From Anaerococcus lactolyticus ATCC 51172 (lineage in GTDB: Bacteria; Bacillota; Clostridia; Tissierellales; Peptoniphilaceae), in assembly GCF_000156575.1 (NCBI RefSeq), contig NZ_GG666047.1, forward strand, positions 169,271-229,672: 60,402 bases of DNA, in the 5' to 3' direction. Of this stretch, positions 47,065 to 54,845 are shown piece by piece. The translations under genes were made by a program, and so were the position numbers. The first letter of the stretch is position 1, and every line of letters begins with the position of its first letter. The notes under the pieces are model-generated. The model was not told the DNA's origin. It did not search any database and saw nothing but the letters and a program-made list of their open reading frames with translations.

Positions 47065-47766
47065 ATGAAAGCAAAATTTGACGGATTAGCCAATAAGTAC
47101 GATCAATGGTTTATGGAAAATGAAAATATGTATTTAACAGAGTTAAATGTTGTAGAAATGGCTCTAAAAAGTGTCAAGACAGAAAAATCTCTTTCAGTAG
47201 GTTGTGGAAGTGGTTTATTCGAAGTTTCTTTAAAAGATAGAGGGCTTACAATCACTGATGGTTTGGAACCTTCAAAAGATATGGCTGAAATAGCTGAAAA
47301 AAGAGGATTAAATGTAAAAATTGGAATAATTGAGGATGCTAAATTAGAAGATGAATACTATGATTGCATTTACCTAAATGGTTCATCAACTTATATAGAA
47401 GATTTGGAAAGCGCCTACAAGACTGTTTACAAGGCCCTAAAACCAGGTGGACACATTGTCGTAATAGATGTTCCTAAGGAAAGTTCCTTCGGTATCCTTT
47501 ACCAATTTGCTGCTCATGCAAAGACTTTTGATTTAGCAAATTTTGAGGGAATTTTACCAAAATCACCATACCCAATTGAACTTGTTACAAATACAGTCAT
47601 GACAACAACTCCATATAAACGTGATGTACTTAAAAAGGTTGGTTTTAAAGATTTTAAATTTTATCAAACCCTAACCACAGATCCTGCTTATTCTGATGAT
47701 TATGTAGAAGAAGCCCAAGAAGGCTATGATAAGGGATCTTATGTTGCAATAGTTGGTCAAAAATAG
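47065..47766 (+). CDS. Class I SAM-dependent methyltransferase under TPP riboswitch control
   Basis: 233 residues. Rossmann methyltransferase: KFDGLANKYDQWF start typical of the UbiE/small-molecule group, SLSVGCGSGLFEVSL near 42-56 for SAM motif I, GLEPSKDMAEIAEK near 66-79, YDCIYLNGSSTYIED near 95-110, and LKPGGHIVVIDVP near 126-138. It has no transmembrane segment. Its placement behind a thiamine pyrophosphate riboswitch is unexpected, because the known TPP regulons hold thiamine synthesis, salvage and transport genes. The acceptor is unknown; a thiamine-precursor-related or toxic-analogue-modifying substrate is a guess. AGGAG RBS; a terminator follows. Confidence 0.85.
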   Translation: MKAKFDGLANKYDQWFMENENMYLTELNVVEMALKSVKTEKSLSVGCGSGLFEVSLKDRGLTITDGLEPSKDMAEIAEKRGLNVKIGIIEDAKLEDEYYDCIYLNGSSTYIEDLESAYKTVYKALKPGGHIVVIDVPKESSFGILYQFAAHAKTFDLANFEGILPKSPYPIELVTNTVMTTTPYKRDVLKKVGFKDFKFYQTLTTDPAYSDDYVEEAQEGYDKGSYVAIVGQK

Positions 47767-47840
47767 AATTATAGTCCCATTTTTATTATTTTAAATATGG
47801 TATTAAATTTATTACTCTTTAAATTATAAACACTTGAAAA

Positions 47841-47868
47841 AGGCGAGGATTTATTCCTCGCCTATTTT
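47841..47868. terminator. Bidirectional terminator between methyltransferase and folT
   Basis: Perfect AGGCGAGGA/TCCTCGCCT stem, five-base loop, with T-rich and A-rich flanks. Confidence 0.8.
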
Positions 47869-47875
47869 AAAATAT

Positions 47876-48391
47876 TTATTTTATTTTTGGTACAAGTTTA
47901 GTTACTATAAAATACAACAAGATGTAGTTTATGATTCCATCTATTAAAACTTTTATAAAACGTGTAGCTAACATAACCTTATAAGGATTGTTAAATAGCT
48001 GGCTTAACCATAGTGTATTTAAGAACATATGGCAGATGTAAAATACAAAAAATACCATAAGGCCTATTTGCACCTTCAAAGAAATATTTTTTCTTTTACC
48101 ATATACTGTAATAAGTCCTGGAATTAGACCAGTCAAAACAGATACTAAGGTAAATCCAAAGTGTGGTGTGCCTCCAGCGTTTATAGCAACACCTATTAAG
48201 TCAGCAGCAAGTCCAGCAAGGGCACCAGAAAGTGGGCCTAGGATAATACCTGCTAGCATTAATGGCAAGTGGCCAAAAGAAAACTTAATTGAAGGTGTGA
48301 TGAAAATACCAAAAAATCTTGAAAAGATAATTGATAAAGCTGTAAGCATTGCAGCCTTCACGAGTGAATCAACACTAATTTTTTTATTCAT
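47876..48391 (-). CDS. folT: Folate-family ECF transporter S component (FolT)
   Basis: 171 residues, five to six membrane helices. This is the substrate-capture subunit of an ECF vitamin importer, specific for folates by family: SIIFSRFFGIFITPSIKFSFG near 20-40 (in pieces), HLPLMLAGIILGPLSGALAG, and the DLIGVAINAGG motif. The energising ECF module (EcfA1A2T) is not in this window and is probably shared. A tetrahydrofolate riboswitch lies directly upstream, which fixes the function well. Pairs with a folate-related gene elsewhere (the FolD-like protein at 9.6 kb), but no operon link. Confidence 0.92.
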   Translation of the reverse strand: MNKKISVDSLVKAAMLTALSIIFSRFFGIFITPSIKFSFGHLPLMLAGIILGPLSGALAGLAADLIGVAINAGGTPHFGFTLVSVLTGLIPGLITVYGKRKNISLKVQIGLMVFFVFYICHMFLNTLWLSQLFNNPYKVMLATRFIKVLIDGIINYILLYFIVTKLVPKIK

Positions 48392-48405
48392 TTTTTCCCC
48401 TTTCT

Positions 48406-48498
48406 ATCAGAGGTCAGCGGTTGCGATAAAGAATCGGAAGTTTCGTCTGGAAACAACAACCCATTTTCCAGCACTAATCGCTCTTTATCTACTCTGAT
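48406..48498 (-). ncRNA. Tetrahydrofolate riboswitch (THF-I)
   Basis: Read on the minus strand. The ends pair perfectly (ATCAGAG/CTCTGAT, P1). Inside are blocks matching the THF-I consensus: GAGTAGAT, a GCGATTAGTG block (GCGTTAAGTG in the consensus), AATGGGTTGTTG, CCAGACGAA and ATCGCAACCGCTGACCTC. The element ends seven bases before the folT Shine-Dalgarno region (AAAGGGGA), so control is probably translational. Confidence 0.88.
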
Positions 48499-48504
48499 AT
48501 GTTA

Positions 48505-48532
48505 ATTATAAACTATTTGAGGAAAATTTCAA
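48505..48532 (-). promoter_or_regulatory. Promoter of the THF riboswitch-folT transcript
   Basis: On the minus strand, TTGAAA (48532-48527), 16-bp spacer and TATAAT (48510-48505). It begins just past the end of the nitroreductase gene. Confidence 0.7.
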
Positions 48533-48536
48533 AATT

Positions 48537-49289
48537 TTAATCCGGATTTATAACGAAGCCTTGATCCATAAGAGTTTTAAACATTTTATTTCTATTTTTT
48601 ACAATACTTCCTTGCTTTTTAGGAATTTGGCTAGAAAAGGATTCACTTTTTCTACCAGAATCTCTCAGATCATAATAGGTTGTCATTTCCTCATCGTATT
48701 CTTTGATTAAATTGAGGTAAGAATCATAAATCTTATAGGAATTTTCGAAAGTTTTTAAATTTATATCAAGTCTTGGTTTTATTTGTGGATTTTGGTTTGG
48801 AACTCCAAAACCGACCCCAACAGCAGGATAGGTTAATTTTGGCATCTTTAATATCTCGATAACTTTCTTTGTATCGTTATGGATATTGCCAAAATAATTC
48901 GCTCCAAGACCCAAAGATTCAACTGCTATTGTCAGATTTTGGGCAGCTATAATAGCGTCAGTAAAGCCTTGGATAAACTTATCAAAACTTATCATTGTAT
49001 CATTTTCTAGTCCCATTTCCCTAGCTATTTCATAGTTTCTTTTTAAATCTACAATGAAAATCCAAAGTTCTGTCGCCCTTGCCATGTAGGCCTGGTTACC
49101 ATTTTCTGCTAATTTTTCTTTGATTTTTGGATTAGTCACCCTAATTATGGACATGTTTTGCATGCCATTTGATGATGCAGACATGTTAACTACCTCAAGT
49201 AGGGTTTTTATAGTTTCCTCATTTATCTTTTCACCAGTAAATTCTCTTATGGTTCTGTGATTTAATTGATTTTTAATTGTCTGGTTCAT
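48537..49289 (-). CDS. NfsA/FRP-type nitroreductase family protein
   Basis: 250 residues, FMN-binding nitroreductase family, NADPH-dependent group by N-terminal LNHRTIREFTGEKINEETI (about 9-27). Also SASSNGMQNMSIIRV (33-47), an AQNLTIAVESLGLGANYFGN segment for FMN/dimer contacts, and PAVGVGFGVPNQ near 150. It reduces nitroaromatics or flavins or quinones; the true substrate is unknown. Divergent from the helicase gene at 49.3 kb with a short shared upstream region. Confidence 0.87.
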   Translation of the reverse strand: MNQTIKNQLNHRTIREFTGEKINEETIKTLLEVVNMSASSNGMQNMSIIRVTNPKIKEKLAENGNQAYMARATELWIFIVDLKRNYEIAREMGLENDTMISFDKFIQGFTDAIIAAQNLTIAVESLGLGANYFGNIHNDTKKVIEILKMPKLTYPAVGVGFGVPNQNPQIKPRLDINLKTFENSYKIYDSYLNLIKEYDEEMTTYYDLRDSGRKSESFSSQIPKKQGSIVKNRNKMFKTLMDQGFVINPD

Positions 49290-49345
49290 CTTTATCTCCT
49301 TTCTTTATTTATACCCAAAGGAGTATAATAAACCTGGGAGAAGTT

Positions 49346-51685
49346 ATGAAAATAAGGACATCTGTTAGAAACTTAATTGAATTTGTAATGAGATCTGGTG
49401 ATATTGATAACAGGTTTAGGGACAATACTAGGATGATAGAAGGCATCAGGGCCCATCAAAAAATTCAATCAAAGTATGATATGACTTATAAAAAAGAATA
49501 TAAACTTAAAAATACTACTATCTATAAGGATGTAGTTTTTGAGGTTGAAGGCAGGGCAGATGGGCTTGGGAAAAAAGATGGGATTTACCTAATAGATGAG
49601 ATTAAGTCTACATCAAGAAAGCTCGATGAGTTAGATGATAATAACAAACTTCATTGGGCTCAGGCTATGTGCTATGCCTATTTTTATGCTTTGGATAAGT
49701 CACAAGCTCAGATGCTTATTTCTTTAACTTATGTATCGGTGGATGATTACAAGTCAAGAATATTTGAAAAATCTTTTACTTTTGAAGAGCTTAATGAGTT
49801 TTATTTTAAGCTGTTGGATGAATATATAATATTCTCAAAAATTTTGGCAACTAATAAAGAAAAAAGAGATAGGTCCATAAAAGATTTAGATTTTCCTTAT
49901 GAATCTTATAGGAAAGGCCAGAGAAAGATGGCTGTGGCAGTTTATACTGCAATCTTAGATGAGAAAAATTTGTTTGTGGATGCACCTACGGGGATAGGAA
50001 AGACAATTTCTGCAATATTTCCTACTATAAAATCCATGTCAGAGGGTCTGACAGACAAGGTTTTTTATCTTACAAGCAAGAACACCATAGCCAACGAAGC
50101 TTTAAAAACTCTTAATCTTCTAAAAAATAAGGGACTTTTTGTAAAAGCTCTCCACATAACAAGTAAGGAAAAAATTTGCTTAAATGAAGAAGTATCATGC
50201 AATCCTGTCGATTGTCCTTATGCTAAGGGTCACTTCGATAGGGTTAATGATGCATTAAAAGATATTTTAGAGAATGAAAATATCATAGATTATGATATAA
50301 TTGTTGAGTATGCGAAAAAGTATATGGTTTGTCCCTTGGAATTTGAGCTTGATATAAGCCTTTATTCGGATTTTATTATTTGTGATTATAACTATGTTTT
50401 TGATCCAAATGTATTTTTGAAGAGGTTTTTTGAGGAAGTTATAGATTCCTATGTATTTTTGATAGATGAAGCTCACAACCTTTTAGATAGAACTAGGGAT
50501 ATGTATTCCTATTCTTTTAAAGATACCACATTCACATCATTAATTGAACTTTTAGATGAAAAGAAGGATAAAAAGTTAAGAAAAAAGTTAGGACAAATTG
50601 TCGATGATTTTTATAAGCTGGGCGAAATCAGCAAAAGGGAGTATTATTTTACAAGTGACTATATAGACGCTTTAGACAAGGACTTATTATCTTTAAGCAA
50701 AATAATGGAGAGATTTTTGGTAGAAAAAATTGACCATGATGCTTATGATTTAGTTCTTGACCTTTACTTTGAAATAAATAAGTATTTGAAAATCTCAGAT
50801 TATTTTACTGAGGGTTTTTATAATGTGATTTCTTATGACTCAGAAAGTATGGAGAGAAGCTTTGAGATAAAGTGTGTTGATCCGAGGGAAGTACTTAAAA
50901 ATAAATACAAACTCGCTAGGTCTGCTATATTTTTCTCGGCAACCCTATCGCCTATGACTTATTTTGTGAAGGCCTTGGCAGGAGAAGAATCACTAAAACT
51001 GAGATTAGAAATGCCTTTTAATCAGGATCATCTTTTGATTTTGAAGAAAAATTTATCCACTAGATATAGGGATAGAAATAGAAACCTTGCCTTGGTAGCA
51101 GAAGCTATTAACGAATTTGTTACTTGCAAAAAAGGTAATTATTTTATATTTTTTCCATCATATTCTTATATGGAAGATGTGGCAGAATATTATAGGGATA
51201 ACTTTACCAATGATATACTTAATCAAGAAAGAATTATGACAGGCGAATCTAGGAGCGAATTTCTAAATGAATTTACCTACGAATCTAACAAGGTCGGTTT
51301 TCTTGTTCTTGGTGGGATTTTTTCTGAAGGCGTTGATCTAATTGGTGATAGACTTATTGGGTCTATGATTATCTCAGTTGGTATGCCTGGTGTATCAAAG
51401 GAAAGAGATTTGATTAAGTATCATTTTGACAAAGAAGGTTACAATGGATTTGACTATTCCTATACCTATCCTGGCCTAAATAAGGTATTTCAGGCTGCTG
51501 GCAGGGTTATAAGAGGGGAAGAAGATAGGGGAATAATTTATCTTTTAGATGATAGGTATTCTTGGCAAAAATATATGAATCTTTTCCCTAAACATTGGAC
51601 AAATCAAGTAATGGTTAATAATAAACAAGAATTTGAACAAATTATAAATAAATTTTGGAGTATAGATGAAGAAAAGACCAACTAA
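49346..51685 (+). CDS. Rad3/DinG-type FeS helicase fused to a PD-(D/E)xK nuclease domain
   Basis: 779 residues from the ATG at 49346. The N-terminal 190 residues are Cas4/Dna2-like: a PD-(D/E)xK core with EGRADGLGKKDGIYLIDEIK, catalytic Asp and Glu-x-Lys, then a buried QAMCYAYFYAL helix. The helicase part is of the XPD/Rad3 (DEAD_2) type: Walker A VDAPTGIGKTISAIF, a four-Cys FeS insertion (CLNEEVSCNPVDCPYAKG plus MVCPLE), DEAH in FLIDEAHNLLDR and the final VFQAAGRVIRGEEDRG. A DNA-repair role is likely. RBS GGGAGAAG before this ATG; an upstream in-frame ATG (49277) lies in the nitroreductase start and is not used. Confidence 0.88.
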   Translation: MKIRTSVRNLIEFVMRSGDIDNRFRDNTRMIEGIRAHQKIQSKYDMTYKKEYKLKNTTIYKDVVFEVEGRADGLGKKDGIYLIDEIKSTSRKLDELDDNNKLHWAQAMCYAYFYALDKSQAQMLISLTYVSVDDYKSRIFEKSFTFEELNEFYFKLLDEYIIFSKILATNKEKRDRSIKDLDFPYESYRKGQRKMAVAVYTAILDEKNLFVDAPTGIGKTISAIFPTIKSMSEGLTDKVFYLTSKNTIANEALKTLNLLKNKGLFVKALHITSKEKICLNEEVSCNPVDCPYAKGHFDRVNDALKDILENENIIDYDIIVEYAKKYMVCPLEFELDISLYSDFIICDYNYVFDPNVFLKRFFEEVIDSYVFLIDEAHNLLDRTRDMYSYSFKDTTFTSLIELLDEKKDKKLRKKLGQIVDDFYKLGEISKREYYFTSDYIDALDKDLLSLSKIMERFLVEKIDHDAYDLVLDLYFEINKYLKISDYFTEGFYNVISYDSESMERSFEIKCVDPREVLKNKYKLARSAIFFSATLSPMTYFVKALAGEESLKLRLEMPFNQDHLLILKKNLSTRYRDRNRNLALVAEAINEFVTCKKGNYFIFFPSYSYMEDVAEYYRDNFTNDILNQERIMTGESRSEFLNEFTYESNKVGFLVLGGIFSEGVDLIGDRLIGSMIISVGMPGVSKERDLIKYHFDKEGYNGFDYSYTYPGLNKVFQAAGRVIRGEEDRGIIYLLDDRYSWQKYMNLFPKHWTNQVMVNNKQEFEQIINKFWSIDEEKTN

Positions 51686-53036
51686 AGATATCAAGATCAC
51701 TCAGATGAAATATCCAAATATTTCGATTGGTTTTGATGATAATGATAGAAAAGTTGAATTTAAAGGTGGACTATTGGGGCAAACTGTAAGAGTTAAGGCA
51801 GGCAAGAAAAACAAGGATAGGATAAAAGCAAAATACATAGAACTCCTTGAAGAATCAAAGCTTGAAAACGCTAGGGAATTTTGTCCACAAGCAGCAATTT
51901 GTGGTGGTTGTGCTTACCAAAAACTTGCCTATGAAACCGAACTTATGCTTAAACACGGCATGATAAAAGACCTATTTAAAGATAACGGTATTGAATATAA
52001 TAATGACATAAGCATAAATAGGTCACCGATAACAAGTGGATTTAGAAATAAGATGGAATACACCTTTGGTGATTCGATTAAGGGTGGACCTCTTGTTTTA
52101 GGCCTCCATAGAAAAAGAAGATTTTATGAAATAGTTGATTGTAAGAATTGCAATATTGTGGATTCTGACTTTAACACTATAAGGTCTAAGGTACAGGAAT
52201 ATTTTAGGGAAAAAGAAACAGACTTCTACCACAAAATGGCTAAGGAAGGGCTATTAAGGCATCTTGTCATTAGAAAAGCCATGCATACTGACCAAATCAT
52301 GGTGATTTTGGTAACTACAAGTGATTCTACATTTGACGACACAAGACTTAGATTGTTTTTAAATATGTTATTAGATATAGATTTTGACGGCAGAATATTT
52401 TCAGTCTACCACGTCATCAATGATTCTGTAGCAGATGCAGTAATACCAGAAAAAATCAAACTAATCTATGGCAAAGAATACATCACAGAAGAGATGATGG
52501 GTCTTCAATTTAGGATATCACCATTTTCCTTCTTCCAACCTAATGTATTTACTGCAGAAAAACTCTACCAAAAAGCCTTTGACTTGGCAGAAATTGATAA
52601 GACTATGGATATTCTTGATCTTTATTCTGGAACGGGCACCATTACACAATTGATGGCAAGTGTTGCAAAGAGCGCAACAGGCATAGAAATAGTAGAGGAA
52701 GCGGTAGAAAAAGCAAAAGAAAATGCAAGAATAAATGGTCTTGATAATGTAAACTTTTTGTGTGGGGATGTTCTTGAAGAGATAGAAAAAGTTGGAAATA
52801 AGTATGATGTTGTAGTTCTAGACCCACCAAGAGCCGGAATTAGCCCAGCATCTCTAGAAAAAATCCTAAACATAGACTGCAAAAAGTTTGTCTACATCTC
52901 CTGCAATCCAAAAACCCAAATGGAAAATTTAAAAACCTTTATAGAAAAGGGATATGAAATAAAAGATTACGAAATCTATGATCAATTCCCTAATTCAAGA
53001 CATTTGGAGGCTATAGCGTTGATACAAAAGATGTAA
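51666..53036 (+). CDS. rlmD: 23S rRNA (uracil(1939)-C5)-methyltransferase RlmD (RumA)
   Basis: 456 residues. Methylates U1939 (and maybe U747 in Firmicutes) of 23S rRNA. N-terminal TRAM domain, FeS cluster cysteines in FCPQAAICGGCAYQKL plus CKNCNI near 160, SAM motif ILDLYSGTGTITQLMA near 314-329, and catalytic YISCNPKTQ near 415 with the nucleophilic Cys. Its start overlaps the helicase end by 20 bases, so co-translated. A stray 40-codon open frame follows, out of register with this gene. Confidence 0.93.
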   Translation: MKKRPTKDIKITQMKYPNISIGFDDNDRKVEFKGGLLGQTVRVKAGKKNKDRIKAKYIELLEESKLENAREFCPQAAICGGCAYQKLAYETELMLKHGMIKDLFKDNGIEYNNDISINRSPITSGFRNKMEYTFGDSIKGGPLVLGLHRKRRFYEIVDCKNCNIVDSDFNTIRSKVQEYFREKETDFYHKMAKEGLLRHLVIRKAMHTDQIMVILVTTSDSTFDDTRLRLFLNMLLDIDFDGRIFSVYHVINDSVADAVIPEKIKLIYGKEYITEEMMGLQFRISPFSFFQPNVFTAEKLYQKAFDLAEIDKTMDILDLYSGTGTITQLMASVAKSATGIEIVEEAVEKAKENARINGLDNVNFLCGDVLEEIEKVGNKYDVVVLDPPRAGISPASLEKILNIDCKKFVYISCNPKTQMENLKTFIEKGYEIKDYEIYDQFPNSRHLEAIALIQKM

Positions 53037-53038
53037 AT

Positions 53039-53161
53039 TTAGAAATCCTGCATTTTAATGAGTTTTATAAGCATTTTGTCTTCGATAAAGATGAAGAAGG
53101 ATACGTCAAAAAGACTCAAAAAAACTACATGGACGTGAGAGTTGTTTTGAGACTAGTATGA
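53039..53161 (+). pseudogene. Fragment of an unrecognised gene after rlmD
   Basis: A frame offset from rlmD runs to TGA at 53159-53161 and reads ...EFYKHFVFDKDEEGYVKK..., ending MDVRVVLRLV. It has no start codon with an RBS in this frame and overlaps the end of rlmD. It looks like the 3' remnant of a lost gene at the edge of the accessory region; I cannot name it. Confidence 0.3.
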
Positions 53162-53204
53162 GGAAACACAAAAAATATATTTAACTCATTTTGTACTTTC
53201 TACA

Positions 53205-53234
53205 AGAGTGGCTTAAAAGGCTGCTCTTTTTTTT
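53205..53234 (+). terminator. Terminator before the abiEi gene
   Basis: AGAGTGGC/GCTGCTCT hairpin (two G-T pairs) with an A-rich loop and eight T. Confidence 0.7.
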
Positions 53235-53294
53235 ATTAAAGGGAGTAAGGAATCGTTACATCCTTTTTCAAAAAATGGAAAACTCATAAGCAAC

Positions 53295-53323
53295 TTTACA
53301 TATTCGCTTTTATAACATATAAT
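53295..53323 (+). promoter_or_regulatory. Promoter of the abiEi gene
   Basis: TTTACA at 53295-53300, 17-bp spacer, perfect TATAAT at 53318-53323. A 26-bp inverted repeat overlaps its spacer and -10. Confidence 0.75.
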
Positions 53324-53330
53324 AAAAGCG
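53305..53330. promoter_or_regulatory. Probable AbiEi operator
   Basis: CGCTTTTAT (53305-53313) and ATAAAAGCG (53322-53330) form a perfect 9-bp inverted repeat around an 8-base gap, covering the -10 box. AbiEi proteins are known to repress their own promoters through inverted repeats; binding here would cover the polymerase site. Confidence 0.6.
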
Positions 53331-53350
53331 TAAACGAGAGGAGGCAGACT

Positions 53351-53938
53351 ATGAATACACTTAAAAATTATATAAAAGAAAATTTAGTAATCACCAACAA
53401 AGAAGCAGAAGAACTTGGATATACTAGGCATAATTTATCAGAATTAACAAAAATCGGACAATTAGAAAGATTAAGACCAGGACTATATCAATTAAAAGGA
53501 AAAGTAATAGACGATTTTGTTTTAATATCATCAAATAGCAATCGAATTATATTTTCCCATCAAACAGCCCTATACCTCCACGACCTATCCGATAGGACTC
53601 CAAATGTATTTCATATATCTGTACCCCAAGGCTACAATGCAAGTCATATCAAGAAAAGATATGAAGATTTACAAGTTCACTATGTAAAAAAAGACTTATA
53701 CGAACTAGGAAAGACAGAAATAAAATCACCACAAGGCAACCTTATCCCAGTTTATGATATTGATCGAACAATTTGTGACATCATAATCGACAGAGAAAAA
53801 ATAGATAAGCAGATTTTCATAGAAGCCATAAAAAGATACTTTAAATCACAAAATAAAAATCTAAGACGACTCATAAAATACAGTAGACTATTTAAAATAG
53901 AAAATGAAATTAGGAAATATATGGAGGTGTTATCGTGA
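53351..53938 (+). CDS. AbiEi-type antitoxin (type IV toxin-antitoxin)
   Basis: 195 residues, complete. N-terminal winged helix (about 1-50: NYIKENLVITNKEAEELGY, LTKIGQLERLRPGLYQLKG), then the AbiEi antitoxin domain: IIFSHQTALYLHDLSDRTPN near 63-82, VPQGYN and YDIDRTICDIIIDREKIDKQ near 136-155. It normally represses its operon and neutralises the AbiEii nucleotidyltransferase toxin. The toxin gene that follows is broken, so this looks like an orphan antitoxin. AGGAGG RBS, own promoter and palindromic operator. Overlaps the toxin start by four bases. Confidence 0.9.
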   Translation: MNTLKNYIKENLVITNKEAEELGYTRHNLSELTKIGQLERLRPGLYQLKGKVIDDFVLISSNSNRIIFSHQTALYLHDLSDRTPNVFHISVPQGYNASHIKKRYEDLQVHYVKKDLYELGKTEIKSPQGNLIPVYDIDRTICDIIIDREKIDKQIFIEAIKRYFKSQNKNLRRLIKYSRLFKIENEIRKYMEVLS

Positions 53939-54183
53939 TTAATATCGAGAGTATAAAGGGCAAGATAAGAAGTCTTGCAGAGAAGAAAAATACGTTCTTA
54001 AAAGCCTTAAAGTATAATATATTTGGACTTTTTATTTTTGGTGTTTCTTATTTTTTGAAATATGATATAAATAAGACTCATACAAAAGAAATATTATTAA
54101 TATTATCTCTATGTGAGGTTTGTTATTGGTTAACGGTTGTAATTGGATTATTGGTTATTACGAAGTTAAAAGTTAAAAAATAA
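53935..54183 (+). CDS. Short chimeric ORF: AbiEii start joined to a two-helix membrane segment
   Basis: 82 residues made from the AbiEii N-terminus plus residues 19-82 of unknown origin with two hydrophobic helices (about 28-43 and 52-76). It keeps the abiE translation signals and could be expressed, but the hybrid character suggests a rearrangement product rather than a functional gene. Confidence 0.35.
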   Translation: MINIESIKGKIRSLAEKKNTFLKALKYNIFGLFIFGVSYFLKYDINKTHTKEILLILSLCEVCYWLTVVIGLLVITKLKVKK

Positions 54184-54189
54184 ATTTTG

Positions 54190-54222
54190 GCACCTATTTT
54201 ACAAAATTATAGGTGCTTTTTT
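54190..54222 (+). terminator. Terminator inside the abiEii remnant
   Basis: Perfect GCACCTAT/ATAGGTGC stem, 11-base loop and six T. It belongs to the inserted or rearranged segment and isolates the 3' toxin fragment from the abiE promoter. Confidence 0.8.
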
Positions 54223-54678
54223 GATTTCGGAAAATTAATGATGGGATATTGGATAATATAATAAATAATCGTAGGAGAAATTATAAATATAGATGTAGAT
54301 GATGGGATAAAATATAAAAATAATGGCATATCCATTAGAAACAATTTTAGCTGAAAAATACGAAACCATAATCAGAAGAAATATAGCAACAACAAGAATG
54401 AGAGACTTTTACGACCTATACACCGTCTACAAACTAAAAAAAGACCAGATAGATTATAAAATTTTAAAAGAGGCAATAGAGAGAACCTCAAAGAAAAGAG
54501 GAAGTCAGGAGATAATGAAAGACTATGAGGAAATAATCGAGGACATAAAAGAAGATTCATACCTAAGATCCTTGTGGGATGTATATCTCAGTGAAAATAA
54601 GTATATTGGAGATTTGAACTTTGATAAGGTTGTTAGTGTAGTTACAATTTTATCAAATAGAATTAATGAGATGTAATA

Positions 54679-54709
54679 TTCCAGACATTGTCTAGGAAAT
54701 CATAGACAA
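54679..54709. repeat. Dyad cluster after the abiEii remnant
   Basis: Two overlapping dyads: TTCC-AGACA-T-TGTCT-A-GGAA (54679-54698) and TTGTCTA-GGAAATCA-TAGACAA (54688-54709), the latter a perfect 7-bp repeat. They have no T-run, so they do not look like a terminator; they could be a protein-binding or recombination site. Confidence 0.4.
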
Positions 54710-54723
54710 GAAATATTAAGTAT

Positions 54724-54752
54724 AGAAGTGGAATTATTCTACTTCTTTTTTT
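54724..54752 (+). terminator. Terminator upstream of the defence cassette
   Basis: AGAAGTGGAA/TTCTACTTCT stem (one G-T pair), three-base loop and a T-run. Confidence 0.75.
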
Positions 54753-54765
54753 AATACTTAAATGT

Positions 54766-54778
54766 TATTTCAAGGAGA
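54766..54778 (+). repeat. Left copy of a 13-bp direct repeat
   Basis: TATTTCAAGGAGA; an identical copy stands at 60274-60286, right after the stop of the helicase gene. The two bracket the HTH remnant and three-gene cassette. Confidence 0.5.
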
Positions 54779-54808
54779 ACGTTTTTATATTAAGCGGACA
54801 TTTAATGG

Positions 54809-54814
54809 TATAAT
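54809..54814 (+). promoter_or_regulatory. -10 box ahead of the HTH remnant and defence operon
   Basis: Perfect TATAAT with only a weak TATATT-like -35 about 17 bp upstream. It is the only promoter-like sequence I see before the operon at 55067. Confidence 0.4.
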
Positions 54815-54845
54815 ATAATAAATATAAGTCTTCAACATTGGTATA

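Larger units (their letters stand above)
53935..54676 (+). pseudogene. Broken AbiEii-type nucleotidyltransferase toxin gene
   Basis: The first ~18 codons (MINIESIKGKIRSLAEKK) match the start of AbiEii toxins and overlap abiEi by four bases, as in intact pairs. The frame then turns into an unrelated 60-residue stretch with two hydrophobic segments and stops at 54183, followed by a terminator. AbiEii sequence resumes at about 54283 (a piece reading INIDVDDGIKYKNN), shifts frame near 54320, and runs to 54676 as AYPLETILAEKYETIIRRN, MRDFYDLYTVYKLKKDQID and on to the family's usual C-terminus. The central catalytic GS-x10-11-DxD region is gone, so no active toxin can be made. Confidence 0.8.
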
